Source: an uncultured Armatimonadota bacterium | GTDB lineage: Bacteria; Armatimonadota; Fimbriimonadia; Fimbriimonadales; Fimbriimonadaceae | Direction: 5' to 3' | Assembly (NCBI GenBank): GCA_903927025.1 | Contig: CAIYLG010000013.1 | Location: forward strand, 1 to 64,000 | DNA: 64,000 nucleotides | Shown here: in pieces, positions 1 through 7,607 of the stretch | Position numbering within the stretch: position 1 is the first letter of the stretch | How the letters are laid out: the number at the start of each line of letters is the position of its first letter | Notes under the pieces: model-generated | Databases searched by the model: none | Seen by the model: only the letters and a program-made list of their open reading frames with translations | What the model was told of the DNA's origin: nothing | Program-made: the position numbers and the translations under genes

Positions 1-182
1 AGAGCGCGAAGCTCCTTGAGCTCGCTGCTCTCCATGCCGCCGTACTTCTCGCGCCAGCGGTAGATCGTCTGATCCGTGACTCCGTGAGCCCTTGCCACTG
101 ACGCTATCGCGCCGCCAGCTTCGATTTCCTTCAACACCTTTAGGATCTCGTCCTCGGTGTAGCGCTTGCCAGTTTTCTTCAT
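1..182 (-). mobile_element. IS3-family transposase OrfA, 3' part off window
   Basis: The minus strand reads from an ATG at 182 to the window edge without a stop, giving 60 codons. The product begins MKKTGKRYTEDEILKVLKEI and continues through GVTDQTIYRWREKYGG, the classic N-terminal helix-turn-helix of IS3/IS911-type OrfA (HTH_Tnp_1), which binds the terminal inverted repeats of the element. The rest of OrfA and the catalytic OrfB would lie left of base 1. The terminal repeat of the IS probably lies just upstream of this start, near 237, where the minus strand reads TGACGTGTCCCCC, fitting the TGA/TGT ends of the family. Whether the element is intact cannot be seen. Confidence 0.85.
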
Positions 183-237
183 GTGATTCCAGACGGATTT
201 CACACTTCAAGTGGGTCAAACTACGGGGGACACGTCA

Positions 238-427
238 CGACGTCATCCCTGACTATTCGACGCTGGAAGTAGCTGGCTTTCGATGGCGGACCTCCGCGCG
301 TCAGCTTCGTGCTGACGGCCATCTCCCCCAGCCCATCACGAGAGGAGCCCTGAAGTTCTATTCACGGGCTCAGATCCTATCAGTGCTTGAGAGCGACCAC
401 ATTCTCGCTCGTTTCAGGGAGTAGCTA
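238..427 (+). pseudogene. AlpA/excisionase-like HTH remnant next to the IS end
   Basis: One plus-strand frame ending in a TAG at 425-427 encodes EVAGFRWRTSARQLRADGHL followed by PQPITRGALKFYSRAQI. This matches the pattern of AlpA/excisionase (HTH_17, MerR-like) winged helices: EVA, a turn, RxLxxxGxLPxPI, then a basic strand and a FxRxxI/L helix. No native start is visible because the frame runs leftward into the antisense of the IS OrfA. I infer that IS insertion near 237 removed the start and first residues. Such proteins usually regulate or excise integrated elements, which fits the tRNA fragment at 1178. The family call rests on pattern alone. Confidence 0.45.
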
Positions 428-886
428 TTAGAACCTAAGGTTCTTCGCTTTCGCCTGCAAGTCATTGACCGATTTCAGCTCAGAAAGCGCGTTTTTCCGT
501 TCAAGTTCCAATTTCGGAAGCGCCTTATTATTCAGGTGGATTGCTGCCAATTGGTTGGCAGAGGAAATAATATCTTTGACAATATCTATCTGGAATTGAA
601 GATCGTCTCCACTCCCGATAATCACCTTAATGCAGTCTCCAAGTACATTGGACTCTCTCTGGCTTGCACTCCTCGGCACGTGGCACGCCTGTTGAAATAG
701 CTGAACCCAGTCGTTGGAAGGCACCCTATCCAAGTGGATGGTGAAGACCAATGCCCCTTGGAAATTCGTAGATTTCGGAAAGTCCGTAGAGTTCGCGCCG
801 ACTACCGAAATCGGAGTTAGCTGCTTGATGAGCGCTTCTCGCTTCTGGTCAAACTCTTTGTTGATATCTTCTGCAGTGGTTGTCAT
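428..886 (-). CDS. Hypothetical protein, 152 aa
   Basis: I do not recognise this protein. It is soluble, with no signal peptide or membrane segment. Residues 1-25 (TAEDINKEFDQKREALIKQL) and 125-150 (LELERKNALSELKSVNDLQA) look helical and possibly coiled, flanking a mixed middle part with VVGANSTDF and LVFTIHLDR. It stands alone between the HTH remnant and a gene-free stretch. The ATG at 886 has no clear Shine-Dalgarno sequence. Its place between the IS and the tRNA fragment suggests cargo of an integrated element; that is inference. Confidence 0.55.
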   Translation of the reverse strand: MTTTAEDINKEFDQKREALIKQLTPISVVGANSTDFPKSTNFQGALVFTIHLDRVPSNDWVQLFQQACHVPRSASQRESNVLGDCIKVIIGSGDDLQFQIDIVKDIISSANQLAAIHLNNKALPKLELERKNALSELKSVNDLQAKAKNLRF

Positions 887-1177
887 ATTGTTCTCGTAGG
901 TTCAGGATGAAATTGGGCCGACACACAATACAGTAGACGTCTGCCTACCTACTGCTCTAGCACTCAATTGCAATGAGTGTCAAATACTCCACTTGAATTT
1001 TTGGATTGTTTCTTCCCTTGCATAGAGGTGAGTTCGCCCATGGCCCACGAAATCGGAAGGAGTAACGGAAGCAGCTATCATTCCGCTCTGTGCCGATTCA
1101 ACTAAACACAGTGGCGATAATCGTGCTATATTTGAGTCTGTAGGAACGGGAATCGCCTTGTTCTCGGCTTCGGCAGA
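887..1177. other. Gene-free stretch left of the tRNA fragment
   Basis: No open frame with protein-like composition is seen on either strand. It is visibly more A/T-rich than the housekeeping regions, for example around 930-1020. It should hold the promoter of the minus-strand gene ending at 428, but I cannot point to convincing -35/-10 boxes. The bases just left of the tRNA half at 1178 do not fold into a D-arm or pair with the acceptor end. Confidence 0.4.
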
Positions 1178-1227
1178 AACGGTTCATACCCGTTAGATCA
1201 CCTGTTCAAGTCAGGTCGCCGCTACCA
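1178..1227 (+). other. 3' half of a tRNA(CAU) gene, probable attachment site
   Basis: The bases form a perfect anticodon arm (AACGG, loop TTCATAC with anticodon CAT at 1185-1187, CCGTT), a 5-nt variable loop, a perfect T arm (ACCTG, loop TTCAAGT, CAGGT), the acceptor strand CGCCGCT, discriminator A and an encoded CCA at 1225-1227. The matching 5' half is absent: the acceptor partner AGCGGCG and a D-arm cannot be found upstream. A 3' tRNA half on its own is what integration by a tyrosine recombinase into a tRNA gene leaves at the distal end of an island. The island then lies to the left, where the IS and the excisionase-like remnant sit. The complete tRNA gene should be outside the window. Confidence 0.7.
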
Positions 1228-1373
1228 CTTCTCCTTTGGAACGTAGATTCAGGCTCTACGCCATTCGTGGGGCAACTCTTCTTCACCCGGCCTACGAGCA
1301 CATTACCCTCACTCTTAGTCGGTAGTTTTCAAAGTTTCTAAATCCGTTGAACCGTGATCAACTAGGGTGACAG

Positions 1374-1858
1374 TCACTGGTTGATTTTGATAGCGTCAGC
1401 GGCGAGCCGCTCCGCGATCATGTATTCCGTCAACGAGATCCGGCTGTACTTCGGAAAGCCGTCGCTTCCCCGTCCGCGTAAAAAGACTTGGGCATTGACA
1501 ACCACGAGGCCCTGGCCGCTTCGATCTGGAATACCCCACCGTCGGGTTGTTTCTGCGATTGAGGACCGAAGAAATAGTCGGCGACCTTTGCACCAGATAG
1601 ACTGCGTCCGGCCTTCTCGTCGGGGCGGTGAGCCCGCGAGCGAGTCTGCACCGGACGATTGGACCACCTGAGGAGATCACTGTCAACCTCGCTTGGAGAC
1701 TTATGAATTGAGACTCTCAACTGAATCTGGAGGTTCGCGTGACGAACAATTAGCAGTGCTGGTTCGCCTGGTTCCCAATGTCTGGAGGACTGCCAACTTC
1801 GAAGGCGTGCAGTTGATGGAAGCCTTGGTGTCTGCGCCAGTGCTTTGGAGAGCGACAA
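1374..1858 (-). pseudogene. Possible frameshifted or decayed gene
   Basis: Two minus-strand frames look protein-like only in complementary parts. One gives AKVADYFFGPQSQKQPDGGV then FQIEAARA up to about 1525. A second, shifted by one base, continues GLVVVNAQVFLRGRGSDGFP and SLTEYMIAERLAADAI to a TGA at 1374. Joined at about 1520-1530 they make a plausible C-terminal region. Upstream of about 1620 no frame is convincing. I do not recognise the family. It may be a pseudogene at the chromosome side of the attachment site; a sequencing indel would look the same. Confidence 0.3.
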
Positions 1859-2057
1859 TGCGAAAGCTTAAGGGATCAAGCTAATCTGGGTTGATATCAT
1901 CGCTAACCTTCTGTGTTCTATTTTGCGGTTGGGATGCAGTGGTGGCACGTTTGAAATTCACGACGGGAAAAGTAAGGCATCTTTCGTGATCGCGGTGCGG
2001 ACTTCTGCGTAAGGCTGCATGGTTTGTTGGCCCCCTCCCATACATTCTAATCTGACG

Positions 2058-2969
2058 TCACTTTTCTCTTAGTTCAAAAGCAGATATCGTAGTGGACTTG
2101 CCGTCCCCGTCAGGCAGTAAGAAGATGAAGTGGCCGTGAAGGTCTGAAACCACACCTTCCTCCCAGGTTAGCGGTCTGACATGCGGAATGTCCGGGATCA
2201 CAACTCGACCGGAGCGACCGTCAAGAACAGCCCAGCGCATGCTGTCATCCGAGTGAGCGAGAACCCAGCGTGGCGTCATCCAGCGTCCATATTTAAAGCC
2301 TATGCGCCGCCAATAAACTTGGCCCGTGTATGCGTTCCCGCAGGCGAGGGGCGCGTCGGGTGTTTGCCTTTGAAGATCATAGTTCGTCTTGTCCCCCTTG
2401 CGCTGCACCACACCAAGGCAACGTGAGAGCTGCCGAGCGTCGTAAAACCGAAAATAGCTCAGAGGCGAAACTCGAAGCGGAGACAAGAAGAATAGGCGCG
2501 ACAACACATAGTTCCTGTCGGGCAACCCGCCAGAAACGACCAAATAACCCGTTGACAGATCACCACTCACCATTCGGCTTGACATCCCAAACGGGTACGG
2601 AATGGACACGGGTCGATCTGGCGAGTGCCTCTCTACCTCGATTAGCCGCTGATAGCCATCGTCATATCCAATCACCATTCGACCGGTGTCTTTGATGACG
2701 TGAAGTTCCGTCTTGCCCACCCGCAAAACTGCATCACGGACCTGCTCAATAAAATGCAGGGGGATCTCGTTGACAGGAGGAGCGGAAGGTCTTCCATCGA
2801 TGTGATTGCCCGACGCCAGCGAATAGCACTCGTTGCCAACTACAAATTGCCCTCCATCAATTCGGCAGTCGAGTGGTCCTAGATATCGGTGAACTCTGAT
2901 GGTCCACATCGGATGCACCGCCGGTATGGCTCGAGTCGATAACCCTAGCAAAAGATATGCAAGCACCAT
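2058..2969 (-). CDS. Hypothetical exported protein, 303 aa
   Basis: I chose the ATG at 2969 because GAGGGGG lies 4 nt before it and because the product then starts with a signal-peptide-like stretch, MVLAYLLLGLSTRAIPAVHP. The mature part is rich in beta-type segments with repeating phrases such as GYQRLIEVERHSPDRPVSIP, WVLAHSDDSMRWAVLDGRSG and VVSDLHGHFIFLLPDGDGKS. This recalls beta-propeller-like or PQQ-like repeats, but no family motif is certain. An in-frame ATG at 2999 would add ten basic residues and is less likely. It stands alone, with gene-free sequence on both sides. Confidence 0.6.
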   Translation of the reverse strand: MVLAYLLLGLSTRAIPAVHPMWTIRVHRYLGPLDCRIDGGQFVVGNECYSLASGNHIDGRPSAPPVNEIPLHFIEQVRDAVLRVGKTELHVIKDTGRMVIGYDDGYQRLIEVERHSPDRPVSIPYPFGMSSRMVSGDLSTGYLVVSGGLPDRNYVLSRLFFLSPLRVSPLSYFRFYDARQLSRCLGVVQRKGDKTNYDLQRQTPDAPLACGNAYTGQVYWRRIGFKYGRWMTPRWVLAHSDDSMRWAVLDGRSGRVVIPDIPHVRPLTWEEGVVSDLHGHFIFLLPDGDGKSTTISAFELREK

Positions 2970-3322
2970 CTTGCCCCCTCGAAGTCTCCTTGCCGACACG
3001 CGTTGGTGCCCCTGGCGGAATGCATCCAGTGAAATCTTCTACCCAGAAAGACGTTCTTGCAAAGAGAACGATACGACTGAGTTATGCTTGACTGTCACCA
3101 ACAAACCTGACACCGGTTTGAATTGCCTGGAAAAGTCCGAACCTACTTACGCTCGTCTCTATTCGTGTCCGGGAGTCACAACCAAGCGAAAGTTGTTCCA
3201 GGCAAGGCGACGCCAGTTGGCACACTGCCCTGTCGCTCAACGAGTCCAAAGATCTTGCGAACGGCGATGCCGCGAATGGAACGGTAGGTCCGACATGTTC
3301 CAGGTGTCGCTGACTCTATCCT
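2970..3322. other. Gene-free stretch
   Basis: Only frames of poor composition cross this stretch on either strand. Near its left end it carries the ribosome-binding site of the minus-strand gene starting at 2969. I see no RNA gene, repeat or terminator here. Confidence 0.4.
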
Positions 3323-3736
3323 CTAAGGCTGGATGCGGACATAGGAAAAGATCCGCTTTCTCGGAGAAGTGCCGTCCCACCACGTCATTAAATGATCTTT
3401 GAATGAGTAGGTCATCTCGGTGTCGTTCACCGTTCCTGGCTTTCTCGCCTGGATGTAGTCCAACGCATGGCCTCTGTTCAATACCGTGACTGTCACACTG
3501 CTTCCCTGAACTCTCCACCGCCCCTTTAGACCTTCTCCTATAAAGACGCCATTCTCAAAAAACGTCAGAGCGCAGGTCTTCTTCTTGAGAAAGTGTGAGC
3601 CGAATTGGCCATGCATTGCCTTTAAGGGAGCATTGATATTTCTCAACGTGATCGAGTCGTACCCCCACTTCCCAACAGGGGAAAACACCTGACTGTGTTG
3701 AAGGCATAAACCCCATAGGACGAGAGGAACTGGCAT
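3323..3736 (-). CDS. Hypothetical small exported protein, about 137 aa
   Basis: From the ATG at 3736 the product begins MPVPLVLWGLCLQHSQVFSP, a short hydrophobic leader. It is followed by a compact beta-rich domain: GKWGYDSI, a KKKTCALTFFENGVFIGEG stretch, GRWRVQGSSVTVTVL and a C-terminal KRIFSYVRI strand. The G-x-W opening and the alternating strands resemble small lipocalin-like domains, but I cannot assign a family. A start 51 nt further upstream (3787) would overlap the preceding gene by 41 nt; the 3736 start follows that gene's stop by 10 nt. The pair is probably co-transcribed. Confidence 0.5.
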   Translation of the reverse strand: MPVPLVLWGLCLQHSQVFSPVGKWGYDSITLRNINAPLKAMHGQFGSHFLKKKTCALTFFENGVFIGEGLKGRWRVQGSSVTVTVLNRGHALDYIQARKPGTVNDTEMTYSFKDHLMTWWDGTSPRKRIFSYVRIQP

Positions 3737-3746
3737 CGCAAAGGCA

Positions 3747-4256
3747 CTAGGCGGAAGAAACTGACTCCGATTCTTCAGAGTTCGCACCGGAGGTCAGAGG
3801 CGTCGAATCGGGCAAAGTTCGAATGAGACCCTCCATTACTGCGCGAACTCCCTTGAATTCATCCGGCACCGCTAACTTCCTCTCTCCGATTGTCAGCACC
3901 CAGAGGCTCTGGTTGTTTCGGTGGTAGTTGAACTCAATATCCAACACGTCCGCCCTTGTAAAGGAGGCAGTCTTGTTTCCCAACCAGTTGAAGAAAGTGA
4001 AGGAGTCTCCGTTCACTTCCAAGCGGTTGAATTTCTGCTGAAGAAGTCCTAGAGCCATGAGCGCAGTGGCAACCGCAAAGGGTGGAAGAAAACCGCTTGC
4101 TGTGTCGGCACTATCGGCTCGCGTCGCAAATAGCAATGCGATCAAAGCTGGGAACAGGACTACCCCTCCCCACAGAACGGCAAGTGCAACCGGGTCATGT
4201 CGTCGATAGACTTGAACCGTATTTTTCGTGGCGAGATCTTCTTTGGGCTCGTTCAT
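3747..4256 (-). CDS. Hypothetical two-TM protein with PH-like domain, 169 aa
   Basis: After a charged N-terminus come two membrane segments, about residues 24-44 (VALAVLWGGVVLFPALIALL) and 55-73 (GFLPPFAVATALMALGLL). A cytoplasmic-type domain follows (KFNRLEVNGDSFTFFNWLGN, ADVLDIEFNYHRNNQSLWVL). This layout, a membrane hairpin followed by a PH-like strand domain, is common among small bacterial membrane proteins of unknown role (bacterial PH or YcxB-like), but no signature proves it. It ends in a Ser/Glu-rich tail. It is followed closely by the small exported protein at 3323. Confidence 0.5.
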   Translation of the reverse strand: MNEPKEDLATKNTVQVYRRHDPVALAVLWGGVVLFPALIALLFATRADSADTASGFLPPFAVATALMALGLLQQKFNRLEVNGDSFTFFNWLGNKTASFTRADVLDIEFNYHRNNQSLWVLTIGERKLAVPDEFKGVRAVMEGLIRTLPDSTPLTSGANSEESESVSSA

Positions 4257-4443
4257 GTGGCAGGTCCTGTGCCTGAAGCCAGCGTTGAATAGATTCCCCG
4301 CGGCTGTGGGCCAGACAATTCAGATCGGCATAGCCGATAAATAACAGTGGCAACACCATAAGCAATAGCGGAGCAATTGTCAACCAGTTAGCATGGTGGA
4401 CGGCTTGTGAGCACAGGAAAAGCGCAAAGACGACAAAGTTCTG
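4195..4443 (-). CDS. Possible small membrane protein directly after holA
   Basis: Directly after the holA stop the minus strand stays open. It encodes NFVVFALFLCS, then LTIAPLLLMVLPLLFIGYAD and a basic tail, ending at 4195 inside the next gene. A TTG at 4383 is the likeliest start, giving 62 aa with one strong membrane segment. The upstream part has a second hydrophobic segment but no good start codon. It could be a real small protein coupled to holA, or the frameshifted front of the downstream membrane gene. Neither can be decided from the sequence alone. Confidence 0.25.
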   Translation of the reverse strand, partial: QNFVVFALFLCSQAVHHANWLTIAPLLLMVLPLLFIGYADLNCLAHSRGESIQRWLQAQDLPHERAQRRSRHEKYGSSLSTT

Positions 4444-5514
4444 CTAGCGCTTGGAAGCAACAACCGTAGACATCTCCAAGAGCATCCGCTCTAGCGAGTC
4501 CAGTGCGCTAAAACCTTCGAGCGAACCCTTTAACCGAGCATCCGTGTCCGCCAATATGCCGAAGCACAACTCCAATTGCTTAAAAGTAAGCTTCTTCGCC
4601 GTCGCCATTACTGGAGCGATTCGGTACGGCTGTTCCTTGGAGAGACTGTTCTTGCTCGGCAGAACTTTGACTCCTCCAACGACTGCGGAAGGCACGGTTA
4701 CATTTGCCTCGACACACGCTCTCGCCTGCCAAAGCAGACGCAGGTGACGCCCAATTGTGGGCAGAATTCGGGAAAAGGCTGCGTCTTCTGCTTTGTTGAC
4801 CGAGCCGGTGAGGATGCGGAGCTGGCGCAGCGCTTCTGGCACATTCCCCTGAAACACGCTGTCCACCATCTTGAACACGTTCCACTCTCTGGACGGCATG
4901 ACAACGTCCCGGACGTCGCTGTCGCGGATCTGCTTTTGATCGCCGACGTACAGTTCCAGCTTCGCAAGCTCACCGACGCCTCGACTGAAGCTGCCGCCGG
5001 TCATCTCCACCAAGTTGGACAGCGCTTGGTCAGACATCGTCTTCCCCATCCGTGCCACTTCAAGCTTAAGTTCTTCTTTTGCGGCTTTGGGATCCGATTC
5101 AAAGCTGTAATGTTGCCCACCGGCGGATTCGACTATCTTCACCCATTTTCCGGCAGCAGTTTGAAGACGCCGTTGCTTATCATCGTCCCCATTCTCTTCG
5201 TCAGCAACCAGGATGAGGCGAGAGAACTCCGGCAACTGGGAAAAGTCAGTTTTGCCAAGTTTCTCAATATCAAAGCGAAGCACCTGTCGGACGACGACGG
5301 TCCTTCGCTCAGAGAGAAATGGAGATGTCCCTGCGGCATGGAACCAATCCAACGGTGACGACTCATCTCCAATGAAGGTGGAAAGGTCAAAATCGTCCTT
5401 CTCTATTCCTGCTGCCTTGATCAGTTCATGAAACGCCTGCTGGCGCAGCGCCTCTTCCCCTTTCCCTAGCAGCACCAGTCGACCAGCCGCGGCGGCTTCG
5501 GCGGGAAACCTCAC
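4444..5514 (-). CDS. holA: DNA polymerase III subunit delta (HolA)
   Basis: This is the clamp-loader delta subunit, which opens the beta sliding clamp for loading onto DNA. The N-terminus has the family pattern VLLGKGEEALRQQAF followed by FHAAGTSPFLSERRTVVVRQ (residues 60-80), and the C-terminal collar part includes AFSRILPTIGRHLRLLWQAR and LEGFSALDSLERMLL. Its 356 residues are normal for the family. It is the last gene of a minus-strand operon. The start is GTG, and GTGA overlaps the stop of the transglutaminase gene by 4 nt, so translation is probably coupled. Placement of holA behind a MoxR/DUF58/transglutaminase set is unusual. Confidence 0.85.
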   Translation of the reverse strand: MRFPAEAAAAGRLVLLGKGEEALRQQAFHELIKAAGIEKDDFDLSTFIGDESSPLDWFHAAGTSPFLSERRTVVVRQVLRFDIEKLGKTDFSQLPEFSRLILVADEENGDDDKQRRLQTAAGKWVKIVESAGGQHYSFESDPKAAKEELKLEVARMGKTMSDQALSNLVEMTGGSFSRGVGELAKLELYVGDQKQIRDSDVRDVVMPSREWNVFKMVDSVFQGNVPEALRQLRILTGSVNKAEDAAFSRILPTIGRHLRLLWQARACVEANVTVPSAVVGGVKVLPSKNSLSKEQPYRIAPVMATAKKLTFKQLELCFGILADTDARLKGSLEGFSALDSLERMLLEMSTVVASKR

Positions 5515-7607
5515 TTTGTGGCCTCAAGAGTCACCGGTCGAATCGACTTAACCCTCTTTCTGAACGCCCGAACATCTTGTTGGAGCAGGGCCGCTTCAGA
5601 CGCTGATAGGGGTTCTTGACTGAAAAGAGCCTTGGTGAATCGGCTATCGATAGAAGTCGCTGCAGCATATTCAGCTCCGAGATGACCTTCGAGACCGACC
5701 AGAAACTCGGAAAGGGTTTGTCCCACTAATCTTCTCTTGCCAGCGATGCGTTCCAACGACCTATTAAAGCCGATGATCTGTCCATCCAGGTCTGACTTTC
5801 CAGTCGCTGAACGATAAATTCCAGGAAGGCGCCTACTTGCGGAGCCGATCAAGAGTGCGGACAACACCGCTAGAAAAATCCCGGCAATCACTAAGACTGG
5901 CGTTCGCAGATACCAAGGCTTCGTCTCTCCTGTGTCTCCTAAACCGTAACCCTCCTTGGAGACTGCGTCGATCGTCGGGTCAAACTTGACCCAGCCTGCA
6001 CCTTCGAATGACAGCTCAGCCCAGGCATGGTAGTCGGCATCCGTAATCGTGTAGAGTCCAGACTTCTCTTGCCTTCGAGAATCGGGAAGATAGCCTTGGA
6101 CATACCTTGCCGGGATTCCGACACTTCTCGCCATCACGACCATGGCGCTGGCAAATGCGGTGCAGTAACCCTCTTTGAGCTCAAACAGACTGTACTCAAC
6201 GGGATCCTTCTCAATCGGCGTTTCCGCGGCATCGAGGTTGTAAACGATCTGGCGCGAGATGTAGCCTTGGATGGCAAGTGCCTTTTCGTAGTCGGTCTTC
6301 TTGCCCTTGCTCACCTCTTCGGCCATCTGCCGAACTCGAGCAGATACGCTCGCGAGGTCTACATACGGCTCCAGTTCAGGAGGACTGAACTTATGGGTCG
6401 GCGGAGTTCCGGGTGGAACTTCCGTGCTGGTGCCCTTTATAGTCGTCCCTTCCACCGCCGCCGTGCTGAGCTCAAAAGTGCCGTCAGTATGTTCAGTAGC
6501 CGTCGCGTTCTCAACGTCCAGATTCGTCACTTCTGTTGGCACAGGAAGTAGGTGCAGGCTACGAAGAGTCCTCAACTCAAAGGTGTACGGTTTTGCAACC
6601 TTCATTTGGCCCTGTACCATCAGTTGAATCGTGTTGGGATCGCTGGGGACCGACGGCAAGCCAACGCTGTTCTGCCAGCCGTGGCCGGTATAGCTGTTGT
6701 ATGTCTCGGCGCGCAAATATCGGAGATGGTCGAGCTTTGCTTCAATAAGGGGCCGGGAAAGAACGTGGTTGTACGGACGCCCGATTCGAACGCTCTGCCC
6801 GCTGACATCACCCGCGTTCTGCGCAGGATTTGTGGGCCTTGGACGCGTCGTAGGCGGATTAATATGCACAAAGCCGGCGACGCCCGACACAGAACGCCGG
6901 ATGACCGGAGCGCCGAGGAGGCTCACCAGCACAACCGCCAGGGCCGAAAAGAGAGCCCATTCTGGCCCGGCCAGCCAGCGCCAAGGCCCCTGCTTAAGCT
7001 TTAGAGCCAATCCGGGAGTCGTGTCGACACTGGGGATGGGCGAACCTGGCGCGAGCCCCCGAGTGAAATAGCCTGACTCAGCCGCTTTTCGCAACATCTC
7101 CCGCCCGTGGGCTCTGGCAAACAGCGTTGCCAAACAGATCACGAACGCGAAGAACTCTATCGTCGCGCCACGGTAGGTGTCGTAGCAGCCAACGAGTCCA
7201 AAGAGCGCCAACGCGGGAATTGCCTGGAACAAGAGTGTGGAGTCCTGCCACGTCGCAAAGCTTCCGAGGATGATCATCCAGGATAGCCAGCCTGCAGCTG
7301 CAATCTCCCTTGGAAAGCCATCCTCGGGCATCATCGTTCTCAGCTCGTTTGAAAAGACGATGGAACAGACAACGCCAACCCCATAGAAGAGCGCATCAAA
7401 CTTGATGAAGGGTGATCGGATGCTGGCGACCCGAATGCCGTAACTGACGCACGTCCCAAGAATGACCAGCACGACACAGTAGTAGCTGATCGCAGGCTGT
7501 TGAATACTGAGACCCGCAGAATGCACCGCCAGACAGCTTCCCAGCGACATGAGGACGTAGTCCAGAATGCCGATCCTGCTTAAGTCACGTTCAGCGCGAA
7601 TCTTCAT
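5511..7607 (-). CDS. TgpA-like membrane transglutaminase
   Basis: This is a large inner-membrane protein with an external transglutaminase-like domain. The first 180 residues form about six membrane segments, another lies near 220-240, and one more near 560 separates the catalytic domain from a cytoplasmic tail resembling DUF4129. The papain-like triad is visible: Cys about 481 in EGYCTAFASAMVVMARSVGI, His about 527 in DYHAWAEL and Asp about 544 in WVKFDPT. Length (698) fits the DUF3488/TgpA family. GGAGG lies 6 nt before the ATG, which overlaps the DUF58 gene by 17 nt. In this gene order MoxR and DUF58 are the standard partners; the substrate is unknown. Confidence 0.85.
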   Translation of the reverse strand: MKIRAERDLSRIGILDYVLMSLGSCLAVHSAGLSIQQPAISYYCVVLVILGTCVSYGIRVASIRSPFIKFDALFYGVGVVCSIVFSNELRTMMPEDGFPREIAAAGWLSWMIILGSFATWQDSTLLFQAIPALALFGLVGCYDTYRGATIEFFAFVICLATLFARAHGREMLRKAAESGYFTRGLAPGSPIPSVDTTPGLALKLKQGPWRWLAGPEWALFSALAVVLVSLLGAPVIRRSVSGVAGFVHINPPTTRPRPTNPAQNAGDVSGQSVRIGRPYNHVLSRPLIEAKLDHLRYLRAETYNSYTGHGWQNSVGLPSVPSDPNTIQLMVQGQMKVAKPYTFELRTLRSLHLLPVPTEVTNLDVENATATEHTDGTFELSTAAVEGTTIKGTSTEVPPGTPPTHKFSPPELEPYVDLASVSARVRQMAEEVSKGKKTDYEKALAIQGYISRQIVYNLDAAETPIEKDPVEYSLFELKEGYCTAFASAMVVMARSVGIPARYVQGYLPDSRRQEKSGLYTITDADYHAWAELSFEGAGWVKFDPTIDAVSKEGYGLGDTGETKPWYLRTPVLVIAGIFLAVLSALLIGSASRRLPGIYRSATGKSDLDGQIIGFNRSLERIAGKRRLVGQTLSEFLVGLEGHLGAEYAAATSIDSRFTKALFSQEPLSASEAALLQQDVRAFRKRVKSIRPVTLEATK

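Noticed and set aside
1145-1227. A complete tRNA gene at this place
   Set aside because: The 5' acceptor strand pairs at only about four of seven positions and no D-arm of normal geometry forms, so only the 3' half is claimed.
2330-2882. Plus-strand frames at 2330-2695 and 2700-2882
   Set aside because: Antisense to the exported protein at 2058-2969, which has a Shine-Dalgarno and signal peptide; composition of the antisense frames is poor.
4576-5358. Plus-strand 260-aa open frame opposite holA
   Set aside because: It lies entirely antisense to a clear holA, has Arg/Cys/His-rich composition of a shadow frame and no start signal.
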